Shown: positions 19,108-29,919 of the stretch, one piece after another
How positions within the stretch are numbered: the first letter of the stretch is position 1
Layout: every line of letters starts with the position of its first letter
DNA from: Kocuria rosea
GTDB lineage: Bacteria; Actinomycetota; Actinomycetes; Actinomycetales; Micrococcaceae
NCBI RefSeq assembly: GCF_006094695.1
Contig: NZ_CP035103.1
Coordinates: 3,410,001-3,474,000, forward strand
Direction: 5' to 3'
DNA length: 64,000 nt
Notes under the pieces: generated by a model
What the model was told of the DNA's origin: nothing
The model's input: only the letters and a program-made list of their open reading frames with translations
Databases searched by the model: none
Program-made: the position numbers and the translations under genes

Positions 19108-20736
19108 ATGGCCATCGAGTTCACCACCCCCGCCGGCCTGGACCGCGCGAGCGAGATCCTCACCGCCGAGGCCCTCTCCTTCGTGGAGGCCCTGCACCAC
19201 CACTTCGCCGACCGCCGCGCCGAGCTGCTCGGCGCCCGGGAGCAGAACCGCCGCCGGGCCGCCGAGACCGGCACCCTGGACTTCCTCCCGGAGACCCGGG
19301 AGATCCGTGAGGGGGACTGGACGGTCGCCCCGGCGCCGCCGGCCCTGCAGGACCGCCGGGTCGAGATGACCGGGCCCGCCTCGCCGGCCAAGATGGCGAT
19401 CAACGCGCTGAACTCCGGGGCCAAGGTGTGGCTCGCCGATCTCGAGGACGCCTCGAGCCCCACCTGGCACAACCAGGTGGACGGCGTCCTCAACCTGCGC
19501 GACGCCGCCCGGGGCACCCTGAGCTTCACGTCCCCGGAGGGCAAGCAGTACGCCCTGCGCCAGGACGCCCCGCTCGCCGTGGTCGTCACCCGGCCCCGCG
19601 GCTGGCACCTGCCGGAGCACAACGTCACGGTGGACGGGCAGCCGGCCTCCGGCGCGCTCGTGGACTTCGGCCTGCACTTCTTCCACACCGCGAAGCTCCT
19701 GCTGGCCAACGGGCACGGACCGTACTACTACCTGCCGAAGCTGGAGTCCCACCTCGAGGCCCGGCTGTGGAACGACGTGTTCACGTTCGCCGAGGAGCAC
19801 CTGGGCATCGAGCACGGCACCGTCCGGGCGACCGTGCTCATCGAGACGATCCCCGCGGCGTTCCAGATGGACGAGATCCTCTGGGAGCTGCGCGAGCACG
19901 CCTCGGGGCTCAACGCGGGACGCTGGGACTACCTGTTCAGCATCATCAAGTACTTCCGGGACGCCGGCGAGAAGTTCGTCCTGGCGGACCGCTCCACCAT
20001 CACCATGACGGCCCCGCTGATGCGGGCCTACACCGAGCTGCTCGTGCGGACCTGTCACCGCCGCGGGGCCTTCGCGATGGGCGGCATGGCCGCGGTCATC
20101 CCCAACCGCCGGGACCAGGAGGCCACCGAGGCCGCGTTCGCCAAGGTGCGCGCGGACAAGACCCGCGAGGCCGACGACGGCTTCGACGGCTCCTGGGTGG
20201 CCCACCCGGACCTGGTGCCCACCTGCCGCGAGGTCTTCGACGGGGTCCTCGGCGAGAGGCCCAACCAGGTGGACCGGCTGCGCGAGGACGTGCGGGTGAG
20301 CGCCGAGCAGCTGCTCGACGTCGCCAGCGCCGGGCGGGTGAGCACCCAGAAGGAGCTCGCGGCCAACCTCTACGTGGCGATCCGCTACACCGCCGTGTGG
20401 CTCTCCGGCAACGGGGCCGTGGCCATCCACAACCTCATGGAGGACGCCGCGACCGCCGAGATCTCCCGCTCGCAGATCTGGCAGCAGATCCGCAACGGCG
20501 TGGTCTACGAGGACACCGGGAACACCGCGACCCGCGAGCTCGTGGCCGAGGAGCTCCAGCGGCAGAAGGAGGTCCTGCGCGAGGAGGTCGACCCGCAGTC
20601 CTACGAGGCGCACTTCGAGCCGGCGGCCGCCCTGATCGCCGATCTGGTGCTGGGCGAGGACTACGTCGACTTCCTCACCCTGCCCGCCTACGAGCTGCTC
20701 GAGCAGTCCGACCGCGACCGGGTGGCCACGAAGTGA
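19108..20736 (+). CDS. aceB: Malate synthase A
   Basis: This 542-aa enzyme condenses glyoxylate with acetyl-CoA to malate. It carries WLADLEDASSPTW (metal/substrate region), VVVTRPRGWHLPEHN, and the malate synthase signature in REHASGLNAGRWDYLFS. The catalytic C-terminal part reads AVWLSGNGAVAIHNLMEDAATAEI. Length fits isoform A. GGAGA precedes the ATG. Its last bases overlap the GTG of the DUF6986-like gene (GTGA), so the two are translated in a coupled way. Isocitrate lyase is absent from the window, so glyoxylate here comes from ureides, not the glyoxylate shunt. Confidence 0.96.
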   Translation: MAIEFTTPAGLDRASEILTAEALSFVEALHHHFADRRAELLGAREQNRRRAAETGTLDFLPETREIREGDWTVAPAPPALQDRRVEMTGPASPAKMAINALNSGAKVWLADLEDASSPTWHNQVDGVLNLRDAARGTLSFTSPEGKQYALRQDAPLAVVVTRPRGWHLPEHNVTVDGQPASGALVDFGLHFFHTAKLLLANGHGPYYYLPKLESHLEARLWNDVFTFAEEHLGIEHGTVRATVLIETIPAAFQMDEILWELREHASGLNAGRWDYLFSIIKYFRDAGEKFVLADRSTITMTAPLMRAYTELLVRTCHRRGAFAMGGMAAVIPNRRDQEATEAAFAKVRADKTREADDGFDGSWVAHPDLVPTCREVFDGVLGERPNQVDRLREDVRVSAEQLLDVASAGRVSTQKELAANLYVAIRYTAVWLSGNGAVAIHNLMEDAATAEISRSQIWQQIRNGVVYEDTGNTATRELVAEELQRQKEVLREEVDPQSYEAHFEPAAALIADLVLGEDYVDFLTLPAYELLEQSDRDRVATK

Positions 20737-22075
20737 GCGCCGGCGACCTGGACACCGGGACGCTGGGCACGGCCTTCCGGCAGCGCGCTGCGGAGCGGCT
20801 GGCCGGCACCGACGCGCTGCTCCAGCGGTCCTACCCGGGAGACCCGGGTACACGCCAGCCCGTGCACACCGTCTACCTCCCCGCCGACAGCTTCACCCCG
20901 GAGACCGCCCGGCAGTGGGGAGAGCGCGCCGCCCAGTCCGTGGCCGGGCTCGGTGCGGCCTCCCTCGCGGAGGAGGTGGCCCCCGAGGGTGCCGACCCTG
21001 GTCTGGTCGACCGGGTGGCGCGAGCGGTCGAGCACAAGCTCGCCACCGAGCCCATCGAGGACGTCCGTCTGGACTTCGAGGACGGTTTCGGCGACCGCGG
21101 GGACCAGGAGGAGGACGAGTGGGCCGTGCGCGCGGCGCGCACCGTGGCCCTGGCCGTCCGGGAGGGCACCGCGCCGCCGTACATCGGGATCCGCTTCAAG
21201 TGCTTCGAGGCCGCCACCCGGGACCGCGGCCTGCGCACGCTCGACCTGTTCGTCACCACCCTGGTGCGCGAGGGCGGGCTGCGGGAGGCCGGGCACAGCG
21301 AGGACGGCCTCCCCCGCGGCCTCGTCCTCACCCTGCCCAAGGTGAGCACCACGGAGCAGGTCGACGTCATGGTCGAGGCCTGCGAACAGCTCGAGGCGGG
21401 CCTCGGACTGCCGGCCGGGCGGCTGCGGTTCGAGGTGCAGATGGAGACGGCCCCGATGATCCTGGGGACCGACGGCACCTGCCCCATCCCGGTGATGCTC
21501 CACCGGACGGACGGACGGGTCGAGGCCCTGCACTACGGGACCTACGACTATTCCGACTCCCTGCAGATCGCCGCCCAGTACCAGTCCATGGAGCACCCGG
21601 CCGCCGACCACGCCAAGGCCGTCATGCAGGTCGCCGTGGCCGGCACCGGGGTGCGGCTGTCCGACGGCTCCACGAACATCCTGCCCACCGGGAGCGACCG
21701 GCAGAAGCTGGCCGCCTGGCGGCTGCACGCCCGTCTGGTGCGCCGCTCCCTGGAGCGGGGCTACTACCAGGGATGGGACCTGCACGCGCACCAGCTGCCC
21801 ACCCGCTACCTGGCCACGTACTTCTTCTACCGCGAGGGCTTCCCCGCGGCGGCGCTGCGGCTGAAGAACTACGTGCACGGCATCGAGTCGGAGATCATGG
21901 ACGAACCGGCCACCGCCCGCGCCCTGGCCCGCTTCGTCCACCGCGGCGTGCTGTGCGGCGCGATCTCCGGGGAGGAGCTCGAGGAGAGCGCCGGCATCGG
22001 CGAGCACGAGCTCTTCTCCCTGGCCCACCCCAAGGCGGCGGCACCGGCCGCATCGACCACCGGAGGCGACTTGAG

Positions 22076-22079
<4 letters not shown>
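20733..22079 (+). CDS. CitE/HpcH-like protein of unknown function (DUF6986 type)
   Basis: This 448-aa protein starts with GTG overlapping the aceB stop and ends overlapping the next ATG. It keeps landmarks of the citrate-lyase-beta/HpcH TIM-barrel family: VRLDFEDGFGDRG (compare LDLEDxV, acidic metal ligand), an Arg in IGIRFKCFE, LRFEVQMETAP (compare the catalytic MIET) and ALHYGTYDYSDSL (compare xGTxD). The rest is long and not like known CitE proteins. Malate synthase belongs to the same superfamily. A CoA-ester or glyoxylate-handling lyase/synthase, or a replacement for ureidoglycolate lyase, are the options I consider. None is shown. Confidence 0.75.
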
Positions 22080-22897
<818 letters not shown>

Positions 22898-22925
22898 CCG
22901 GACGGCGATCCCGTCCCCACCGACC

Positions 22926-22965
22926 GGACCCCGTACCGCCCTGCCACCGCGGCGGCACGGGGTCC
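22926..22965. terminator. Stem-loop after the aminohydrolase gene
   Basis: Arms at 22926-22940 and 22951-22965 pair over 15 bp with one mismatch around a 10-nt loop, followed by TT. It lies 29 bp past the allE stop and should end that operon just before the hyi promoter region. Confidence 0.7.
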
Positions 22966-22994
22966 TTCCATGCCATCGGACCACACCCCACAGT

Positions 22995-23020
22995 TTCCAC
23001 ATCCTGAAATAATTCTTCCA
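22995..23020. promoter_or_regulatory. Putative purine-regulon operator, site D
   Basis: Half-sites TTCCA (22995), TGAAA (23005) and TTCCA (23016) repeat the 10/11-bp phasing. The core TGAAATAATTCTTCCA matches the palindrome at site F in 14 of 16 positions. It ends 8 bp upstream of the -35 box of the hyi promoter. Confidence 0.7.
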
Positions 23021-23028
23021 ATCAGGGA

Positions 23029-23057
23029 TTGACCTGCGTCACCGGGGATCGTACGCT
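23029..23057 (+). promoter_or_regulatory. Promoter of the glycerate-route operon
   Basis: TTGACC (23029-23034) and TACGCT (23052-23057) have a 17-bp spacer. Transcription should start near 23064, just before operator C. Operators D and C flank the promoter 74 bp apart (about seven helical turns), an arrangement suited to looping or co-operative repression. Confidence 0.65.
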
Positions 23058-23068
23058 GTTTCACAAGA

Positions 23069-23094
23069 CAGAAATTGACTTCCACATCCCGAAA
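23069..23094. promoter_or_regulatory. Putative purine-regulon operator, site C
   Basis: Half-sites CAGAA (23069), TTCCA (23080) and CGAAA (23090) have the spacing of sites A and B. A further TTTC-N8-GAAA element (23059-23074) overlaps its left end. The array sits at the predicted transcription start, 36-61 bp upstream of the hyi start codon. Confidence 0.65.
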
Positions 23095-23129
23095 TACGTG
23101 GCGGCCCCGTCCGAACCAGGAGGATCCAG

Positions 23130-23936
23130 ATGTCCTACACCGTGAACTGCTCCATCCTTCTCACCGACCTGCCCCTGCTCGAGCGCCCCGCGGCCGCCAA
23201 GGCCGCCGGCTTCGACGCGGTCGAGTTCTGGTGGCCCTTCGCGGAGTCCGTGCCCGCGGACCGCGACGTCGACGCCTTCGTGGACGCGATCCGGGACGCG
23301 GGGGTGCAGCTGAGCGGGCTGAACTTCAACGCAGGCGACATGCCGGGCGGAGACCGGGGCCTCGTGTCCTGGAAGGGCCGCTGCGGGGAGTTCAAGGAGA
23401 ACATCGCCGTGGTCGCCGCCATCGGCGAGCGCACCGGTTGCCGAGCCTTCAACGCGCTCTACGGCAACCGCCGGCCCGAGCACACGCCGGAGGCCCAGGA
23501 CGAGCTGGCGGTGCGCAATCTCGTGGCCGCCGCCGAGGGCGTGGCGCGCATCGGCGGGACCGTGCTGCTGGAGCCGGTCTCCGGCACCGAGGCCTATCCC
23601 CTGAAGACCGCCCAGGACGCCCTCGACGTCATCGCGGAGGTCCGGGCCGCCGGCGCCGACAACATCAGGCTGCTCGCCGACTTCTACCACCTGTCGGTCA
23701 ACGGTGACGACGTCTCCACGGTCATCGAGAAGCACGCCGCTGACTTCGGCCACATCCAGATCGCCGACGCCCCAGGGCGCAACGAGCCCGGCACCGGCGA
23801 GCTCCCGCTCCAGCAGTGGATCGAGCGCAGCCGGGAGCTCGGCTACTCGGGCTACGTGGGCCTCGAGTACAAGGCGTCGCAGCAGGACCCCTTCGCCTGG
23901 ACCGCCGCGTGGTCCGCGGCCCGCGCCGGCGCCTGA
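23130..23936 (+). CDS. hyi: Hydroxypyruvate isomerase
   Basis: This 268-aa TIM-barrel enzyme interconverts hydroxypyruvate and tartronate semialdehyde. It shows the xylose-isomerase-like/AP-endonuclease-2 pattern: GFDAVEFWWPF, a GRCGEFKENIAV block, NALYGNR, LLEPVSGTEAYPL with the first metal Glu, RLLADFYHLSVNGDD, HIQIADAPGRNEPGTGEL and GLEYKA with the last Glu. AGGAGG precedes the ATG. It heads the operon hyi, glxR, gcl, glxK, allB, driven by the promoter at 23029-23057. Confidence 0.94.
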   Translation: MSYTVNCSILLTDLPLLERPAAAKAAGFDAVEFWWPFAESVPADRDVDAFVDAIRDAGVQLSGLNFNAGDMPGGDRGLVSWKGRCGEFKENIAVVAAIGERTGCRAFNALYGNRRPEHTPEAQDELAVRNLVAAAEGVARIGGTVLLEPVSGTEAYPLKTAQDALDVIAEVRAAGADNIRLLADFYHLSVNGDDVSTVIEKHAADFGHIQIADAPGRNEPGTGELPLQQWIERSRELGYSGYVGLEYKASQQDPFAWTAAWSAARAGA

Positions 23937-24012
23937 CGCCGCTCCTCCCCCGCACCTGCCACCACGGCCCGTCGTACGCACCGCACGGGCTCCCACAGTG
24001 AGGAATCCCACC

Positions 24013-24897
24013 ATGACCAACGTCACCGTCATCGGACTCGGCATCATGGGCCTGCCCATGGCCAAGAACCTCGTCACGGCCGGCTACGACGTCGTCGGCT
24101 TCAACCGTTCGCAGGACAAGATCGACCAGCTCGTCGAGGCCGGCGGCAAGGGCGCGTCCAGCGTGGCCGAGTCCGTCGCGAACGCCGACGTCGTGATCAC
24201 GATGGTCCCGGACTCCCCGGACGTCGAGGGCGTCGTGACCGGCGAGGACGGCGTCTTCGCCCACGCCGCGCAGGGCACCGTCTGGATCGACGCGAGCTCC
24301 ATCCGCCCGGACGTGGCCGCGCGCCTGTCCCGGGAGGCCGTCGAGCACGGGCTGCGCCCGCTGGACGCCCCGGTCTCCGGCGGGGAGCAGGGCGCCATCG
24401 ACGCCGTGCTCTCTATCATGGTCGGCGGCGAGGCCGCGGACTTCGAGGCCGCCCGCCCGGTGCTCGAGGCCGTCGGGAAGACGATCGTGCACGTGGGCCC
24501 CGCCGGCTCCGGGCAGACCGTCAAGGCGGCCAACCAGCTGATCGTGGCCGGCAACATCCAGCTGCTCGCGGAGGCCGTCGTCTTCCTCGAGGCCTACGGC
24601 GTGGACACGGACGCCGCGCTGAAGGTCCTCGGGGGCGGCCTGGCCGGTTCCAAGGTCCTGGACCAGAAGGGCCAGAAGATGCTGGACCGCAACTTCGACC
24701 CGGGCTTCCGGCTCCAGCTGCACCACAAGGACATGGGCATCGTGACCTCCGCCGCCCGGGAGGCCGGCGTGGCCGTGCCGCTCGGCGCGATCGTCGCCCA
24801 GCTCGTGGCCGCCACCGTCAACAAGGGCGACGGCGGACTCGACCACTCGGGTCTCTTCAAGCTCGTCGAGGAGCTCTCCGGCCGCTCGGGCCGCTGA
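24013..24897 (+). CDS. glxR: 2-hydroxy-3-oxopropionate (tartronate semialdehyde) reductase
   Basis: This 294-aa beta-hydroxyacid dehydrogenase reduces tartronate semialdehyde to D-glycerate with NAD(P)H. It has the N-terminal Rossmann motif [13 protein letters not shown], the substrate loop [13 protein letters not shown] and the catalytic Lys block [14 protein letters not shown], all standard for GlxR/GarR. The true start is the ATG at 24013 after a purine-rich GAGGAA; the frame is open upstream but without family similarity. It is the second gene of the glycerate operon, between hyi and gcl. Confidence 0.95.
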   Translation: MTNVTVIGLGIMGLPMAKNLVTAGYDVVGFNRSQDKIDQLVEAGGKGASSVAESVANADVVITMVPDSPDVEGVVTGEDGVFAHAAQGTVWIDASSIRPDVAARLSREAVEHGLRPLDAPVSGGEQGAIDAVLSIMVGGEAADFEAARPVLEAVGKTIVHVGPAGSGQTVKAANQLIVAGNIQLLAEAVVFLEAYGVDTDAALKVLGGGLAGSKVLDQKGQKMLDRNFDPGFRLQLHHKDMGIVTSAAREAGVAVPLGAIVAQLVAATVNKGDGGLDHSGLFKLVEELSGRSGR

Positions 24898-24956
24898 CCT
24901 TCCCCACCCCACCGCTTCCCGACCCGATCCCGGGTCCTGCTTCCAAGGAGTTCATC

Positions 24957-26732
<1,776 letters not shown>

Positions 26733-26764
26733 TCCCCGTCCGCACAGAACAGGAGGCACGCCCC

Positions 26765-27931
26765 GTGCGCATCGTCGTCGCCCCGGACAAGTTCAAGGGT
26801 TCGCTGGAAGCCACCGACGTGGTGGAGCACCTCGCGGCGGGCATCCGGTCCGTGGAGCCGTCCGCCACGGTCGTGGCCGTCCCGGTGGCCGACGGCGGCG
26901 AGGGCACCCTCGACGCCGCCGTCGGTGCCGGGTTCGTCGCCTGCTCCACCACCGTGACCGGTCCCGCCGGGAACCCCGTCGCGGCAGGGTTCGCCCTGCT
27001 CGACCGGACCGCGGTGGTGGAGATGGCCCTGGCCTCGGGACTGGCCGCGCTCCCCGTGGACGAGGACGGCGCACCCGTGCTCGACGCCGGGGGCGCCACC
27101 AGCCGCGGCACCGGCGAACTGGTCCGCGCCGCCCTCGATGCCGGAGCCACCCGGATCGTCCTGGGGGTGGGCGGCAGCGCCTGCACCGACGGCGGTGCGG
27201 GGCTGCTCCAGGGCCTCGGCGCTCGCCTGCTGGACGACGAGGGCGCCGAGCTGGGCCGCGGAGGCGCCGAGCTCGCCCGGCTGGCCCGGGTGGACCTCAC
27301 CGGGCTGGATCCCCGGGTGCGGGACGCACAGTTCGTCCTGGCCGCGGACGTCGACAACCCCCTCACGGGGAGCAACGGTGCGGCGGCCGTGTTCGGCCCG
27401 CAGAAGGGCGCCGACCCGGATCTCGTCGCATCCCTCGATGCCGCGCTGACGGTCTTCCGGGACCGGCTGGCGGACGCCCTGGGCCCGGCCGCCCTGACGG
27501 CGGCCGGGGCCCCCGGCGCCGGAGCCGCCGGCGGCGTGGGCTACGCGGCCCTCGCCGTGCTCGGGGCCCAGCGCCGCCCCGGCATCGACGTGGTCCTGGA
27601 GTTCGTGGGGCTCGCCGACCGGATGGCGGGCACCGACCTGGTCGTCACCGGGGAGGGCAGCCTCGACGAGCAGTCGCTCGGCGGGAAGACCCCCATGGGG
27701 GTCGCCACCACCGCGCACGCCGCCGGCGTCCCGGTGGTGGCCGTGTGCGGCCGCACCACCCTCGACGAGGAGACCCGCAGGGCCGCCGGTTTCGTGCGCA
27801 CCTATGCCCTCACCGAGCTCGAGCCGGACCCGCGGGTCAGCATGCGCGAGGCCGGCAGGCTGCTCGAGCAGGTGGGCGCCCGGCTCGCCCTCGAGCTCCC
27901 CGCTTTGCTCACGGGGACCCGACCCAACTGA
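26765..27931 (+). CDS. glxK: Glycerate kinase
   Basis: This 388-aa kinase of the GlxK/GarK family phosphorylates D-glycerate, feeding glyoxylate carbon into glycolysis. The N-terminus APDKFKGSLEA, then PVADGGEGTLDA, LGVGGSACTDGGAGLLQ and TGEGSLDEQSLGGKTP are the signature blocks. The GTG at 26765 has AGGAGG nine bases upstream and is 32 bp past the gcl stop. Fourth gene of the operon; allantoinase follows after 47 bp. Confidence 0.95.
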   Translation: MRIVVAPDKFKGSLEATDVVEHLAAGIRSVEPSATVVAVPVADGGEGTLDAAVGAGFVACSTTVTGPAGNPVAAGFALLDRTAVVEMALASGLAALPVDEDGAPVLDAGGATSRGTGELVRAALDAGATRIVLGVGGSACTDGGAGLLQGLGARLLDDEGAELGRGGAELARLARVDLTGLDPRVRDAQFVLAADVDNPLTGSNGAAAVFGPQKGADPDLVASLDAALTVFRDRLADALGPAALTAAGAPGAGAAGGVGYAALAVLGAQRRPGIDVVLEFVGLADRMAGTDLVVTGEGSLDEQSLGGKTPMGVATTAHAAGVPVVAVCGRTTLDEETRRAAGFVRTYALTELEPDPRVSMREAGRLLEQVGARLALELPALLTGTRPN

Positions 27932-27978
27932 TCGATCCGGCGGCCCGCGCGGACGCCGAAGACGAGGAGGAGCTCCGA

Positions 27979-29715
27979 ATGACGGAGAAGAAGACGCCGC
28001 AGCGGCCGGGGACCACCGACCGGGGCGGGAAGCAGAGCGACGAGCAGGGGCACCGACCGGATCCGGGTCAACCGTCCGCGGAGCCCGGACAGCGCGCGGA
28101 CGACGCTTCTGACGCCGCAGGGCGTGCGCAGCAGGTGAGTGCGGACCCTGCGGCGATCGCCCGGGAGGACTCCGCCCGCGCGGCCACCAAGCCGGCCGCC
28201 GCCCGGAGCGCCTTCGAGGCCGAGCAGGCGCACAAGCTGGACGTGAGCCACGACGTCAACGACCCCGAGCGCGTGCGCCGGCTGATCGCCGACTACAAGC
28301 GGGAGCACGGGATGCCTGCCGATGCCGCGGAGGCCTCCCGCCCGGCGTCGGGTGACGCCGGCACCGATGCGCACGGCCACCGCGAGTTCGACCTCGTGGT
28401 GCGGGGGCAGAACGTCTCCTGCGGGGACCACTTCGCTCCCCGCGAGGTCGGCGTGCGCAACGGCAGGATCGTGGCCATCGAACCCCTCGGCGCCGGCCTG
28501 GTCGGCCGCGAGGTCGTGGAGCTGGCCGAGGACGAGCACCTGCTGCCCGGCCTGGTGGACACCCACGTGCACATCAACGAGCCCGGCCGCACCGAGTGGG
28601 AGGGGTTCGCCTCCGCCACCCGCGCGGCCGCCGCCGGGGGCGTCACCACGGTCCTGGACATGCCGCTCAACTCGGTCCCGGCAACCGTCAACGTGCCGGC
28701 CCTCGAGTACAAGCGCCTCTTCGCCCAGAACAACGTCTTCGTGGACGTCGGCTTCTGGGGCGGGGCGATCCCCGGCAACAAGCCCGACCTGCGCGAGCTG
28801 CACGACGACGGCGTCTTCGGCTTCAAGTGCTTCCTGCTGCACTCCGGCGTGGACGAGTTCCCCCATCTGGAGGCCGACGAGATGGAGGAGGACCTCGCCG
28901 AGATCAAGACGTTCGACTCGCTGATGATCGTGCACGCAGAGGACTCCCGGGCCATCGACCGTGCCCCGCGGCCCGAGGGGGACGTGTACGAGAACTTCCT
29001 GAAGTCCCGCCCGCGCGGCGCCGAGAACCTGGCCATCGCCGAGGTCATCGAGCGCACCCGCTGGACCGGCGCCCGCTCCCACATCCTGCACCTGTCCTCC
29101 TCGGACGCTCTGCCCATGCTCGCCACCGCGAAGCGGGACGGCCTGGACATCACGGTGGAGACCTGCCCGCACTACCTCACCCTGCTCGCCGAGGAGGTGC
29201 CCAACGGCGCCACCGCCTTCAAGTGCTGCCCGCCCGTGCGGGAGGTCGGCAACCGGGAGCTGCTGTGGCAGGGCCTGATCGACGGGACCATCGACTTCAT
29301 CGTCTCCGACCACTCCCCCTCGACCCTGGACCTCAAGGACCTCGACAACGGCGACTTCGGGGTGGCCTGGGGTGGGGTCTCCTCGCTGCAGCTGGGGCTG
29401 TCCCTGATCTGGACGGAAGCCCGGCGCCGCGGAGTGGACCTGGGCCGCGTGGTGGAGTGGATGTCGACGAAGCCGGCCCAGCGGGCCGGCCTGCGCGCCA
29501 AGGGCAAGGTCTCCATCGGCTACGACGCCGACCTGGTGGTCTTCGCGCCCGACGACGCCTTCGTCGTGGACGCCGGGAAGCTGCATCACAAGAACCCCAT
29601 CACCCCGTACCAGGGCAAGGCGCTGTCCGGAAAGGTGCGCAGAACCTATCTGCGGGGCAGCTCCGTGGACTTCCGGACTCCGTCGGGCCGACTGATCCGG
29701 CGCGGGGAGAGCTGA
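27979..29715 (+). CDS. allB: Allantoinase with an unusual N-terminal extension
   Basis: This 578-aa amidohydrolase opens allantoin to allantoate. The catalytic domain starts near residue 134 (REFDLVVRGQNV) and has the metal motif DTHVHINEPGRTEWEGF (His196, His198), the carboxylated-Lys region FGFKCFLLHSGVDEF, ETCPHYLTL, and SDHSPST. About 130 extra residues lie in front: a hydrophilic, disordered-looking segment rich in Gly, Asp, Pro and Ala, then a helix-like part DVNDPERVRRLIADYKREHG. Usual allantoinases are about 450 aa. The ATG at 27979 has a strong GAGGAGGAG ahead, so the extension is probably translated. Last gene of the glycerate operon, ending at a stem-loop. Confidence 0.93.
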   Translation: MTEKKTPQRPGTTDRGGKQSDEQGHRPDPGQPSAEPGQRADDASDAAGRAQQVSADPAAIAREDSARAATKPAAARSAFEAEQAHKLDVSHDVNDPERVRRLIADYKREHGMPADAAEASRPASGDAGTDAHGHREFDLVVRGQNVSCGDHFAPREVGVRNGRIVAIEPLGAGLVGREVVELAEDEHLLPGLVDTHVHINEPGRTEWEGFASATRAAAAGGVTTVLDMPLNSVPATVNVPALEYKRLFAQNNVFVDVGFWGGAIPGNKPDLRELHDDGVFGFKCFLLHSGVDEFPHLEADEMEEDLAEIKTFDSLMIVHAEDSRAIDRAPRPEGDVYENFLKSRPRGAENLAIAEVIERTRWTGARSHILHLSSSDALPMLATAKRDGLDITVETCPHYLTLLAEEVPNGATAFKCCPPVREVGNRELLWQGLIDGTIDFIVSDHSPSTLDLKDLDNGDFGVAWGGVSSLQLGLSLIWTEARRRGVDLGRVVEWMSTKPAQRAGLRAKGKVSIGYDADLVVFAPDDAFVVDAGKLHHKNPITPYQGKALSGKVRRTYLRGSSVDFRTPSGRLIRRGES

Positions 29716-29722
29716 CCGGACG

Positions 29723-29756
29723 CCGTCCGGGCCCGTCGTCGTCGGGGCCCGGACGG
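29723..29756. terminator. Stem-loop after allantoinase
   Basis: CCGTCCGGGCCC at 29723-29734 pairs perfectly with GGGCCCGGACGG at 29745-29756 around a 10-nt GTC-rich loop, followed by TTGA. It closes the hyi-to-allB operon 8 bp past the stop. Confidence 0.75.
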
Positions 29757-29786
29757 TTGAAGGCGAACATCCGCCGGTGCTACGGT
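29757..29786 (+). promoter_or_regulatory. Possible promoter of the 8-oxoguanine deaminase gene
   Basis: TTGAAG (29757-29762) and TACGGT (29781-29786) are 18 bp apart, directly after the allantoinase terminator. No TGRAA/TTCCA operator is seen in the 204-bp gap 29716-29919, so this gene may not belong to the IclR regulon. Confidence 0.4.
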
Positions 29787-29919
29787 CACCGGGACCGCGG
29801 GAGCGGTCTCCTGGATCAGCAGACAGGACCTCACTGAGCTGGCGGCGCCGCGTGCCGCCCTCGGAACACACGAGGCGCACGGCGCCGGTGACGAGACCTG
29901 CGACCGATCGGAGAACCCT

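Noticed and set aside
19108..20736. Glyoxylate shunt locus
   Set aside because: No isocitrate lyase is present in the window; malate synthase is embedded with ureide genes and serves purine-derived glyoxylate.
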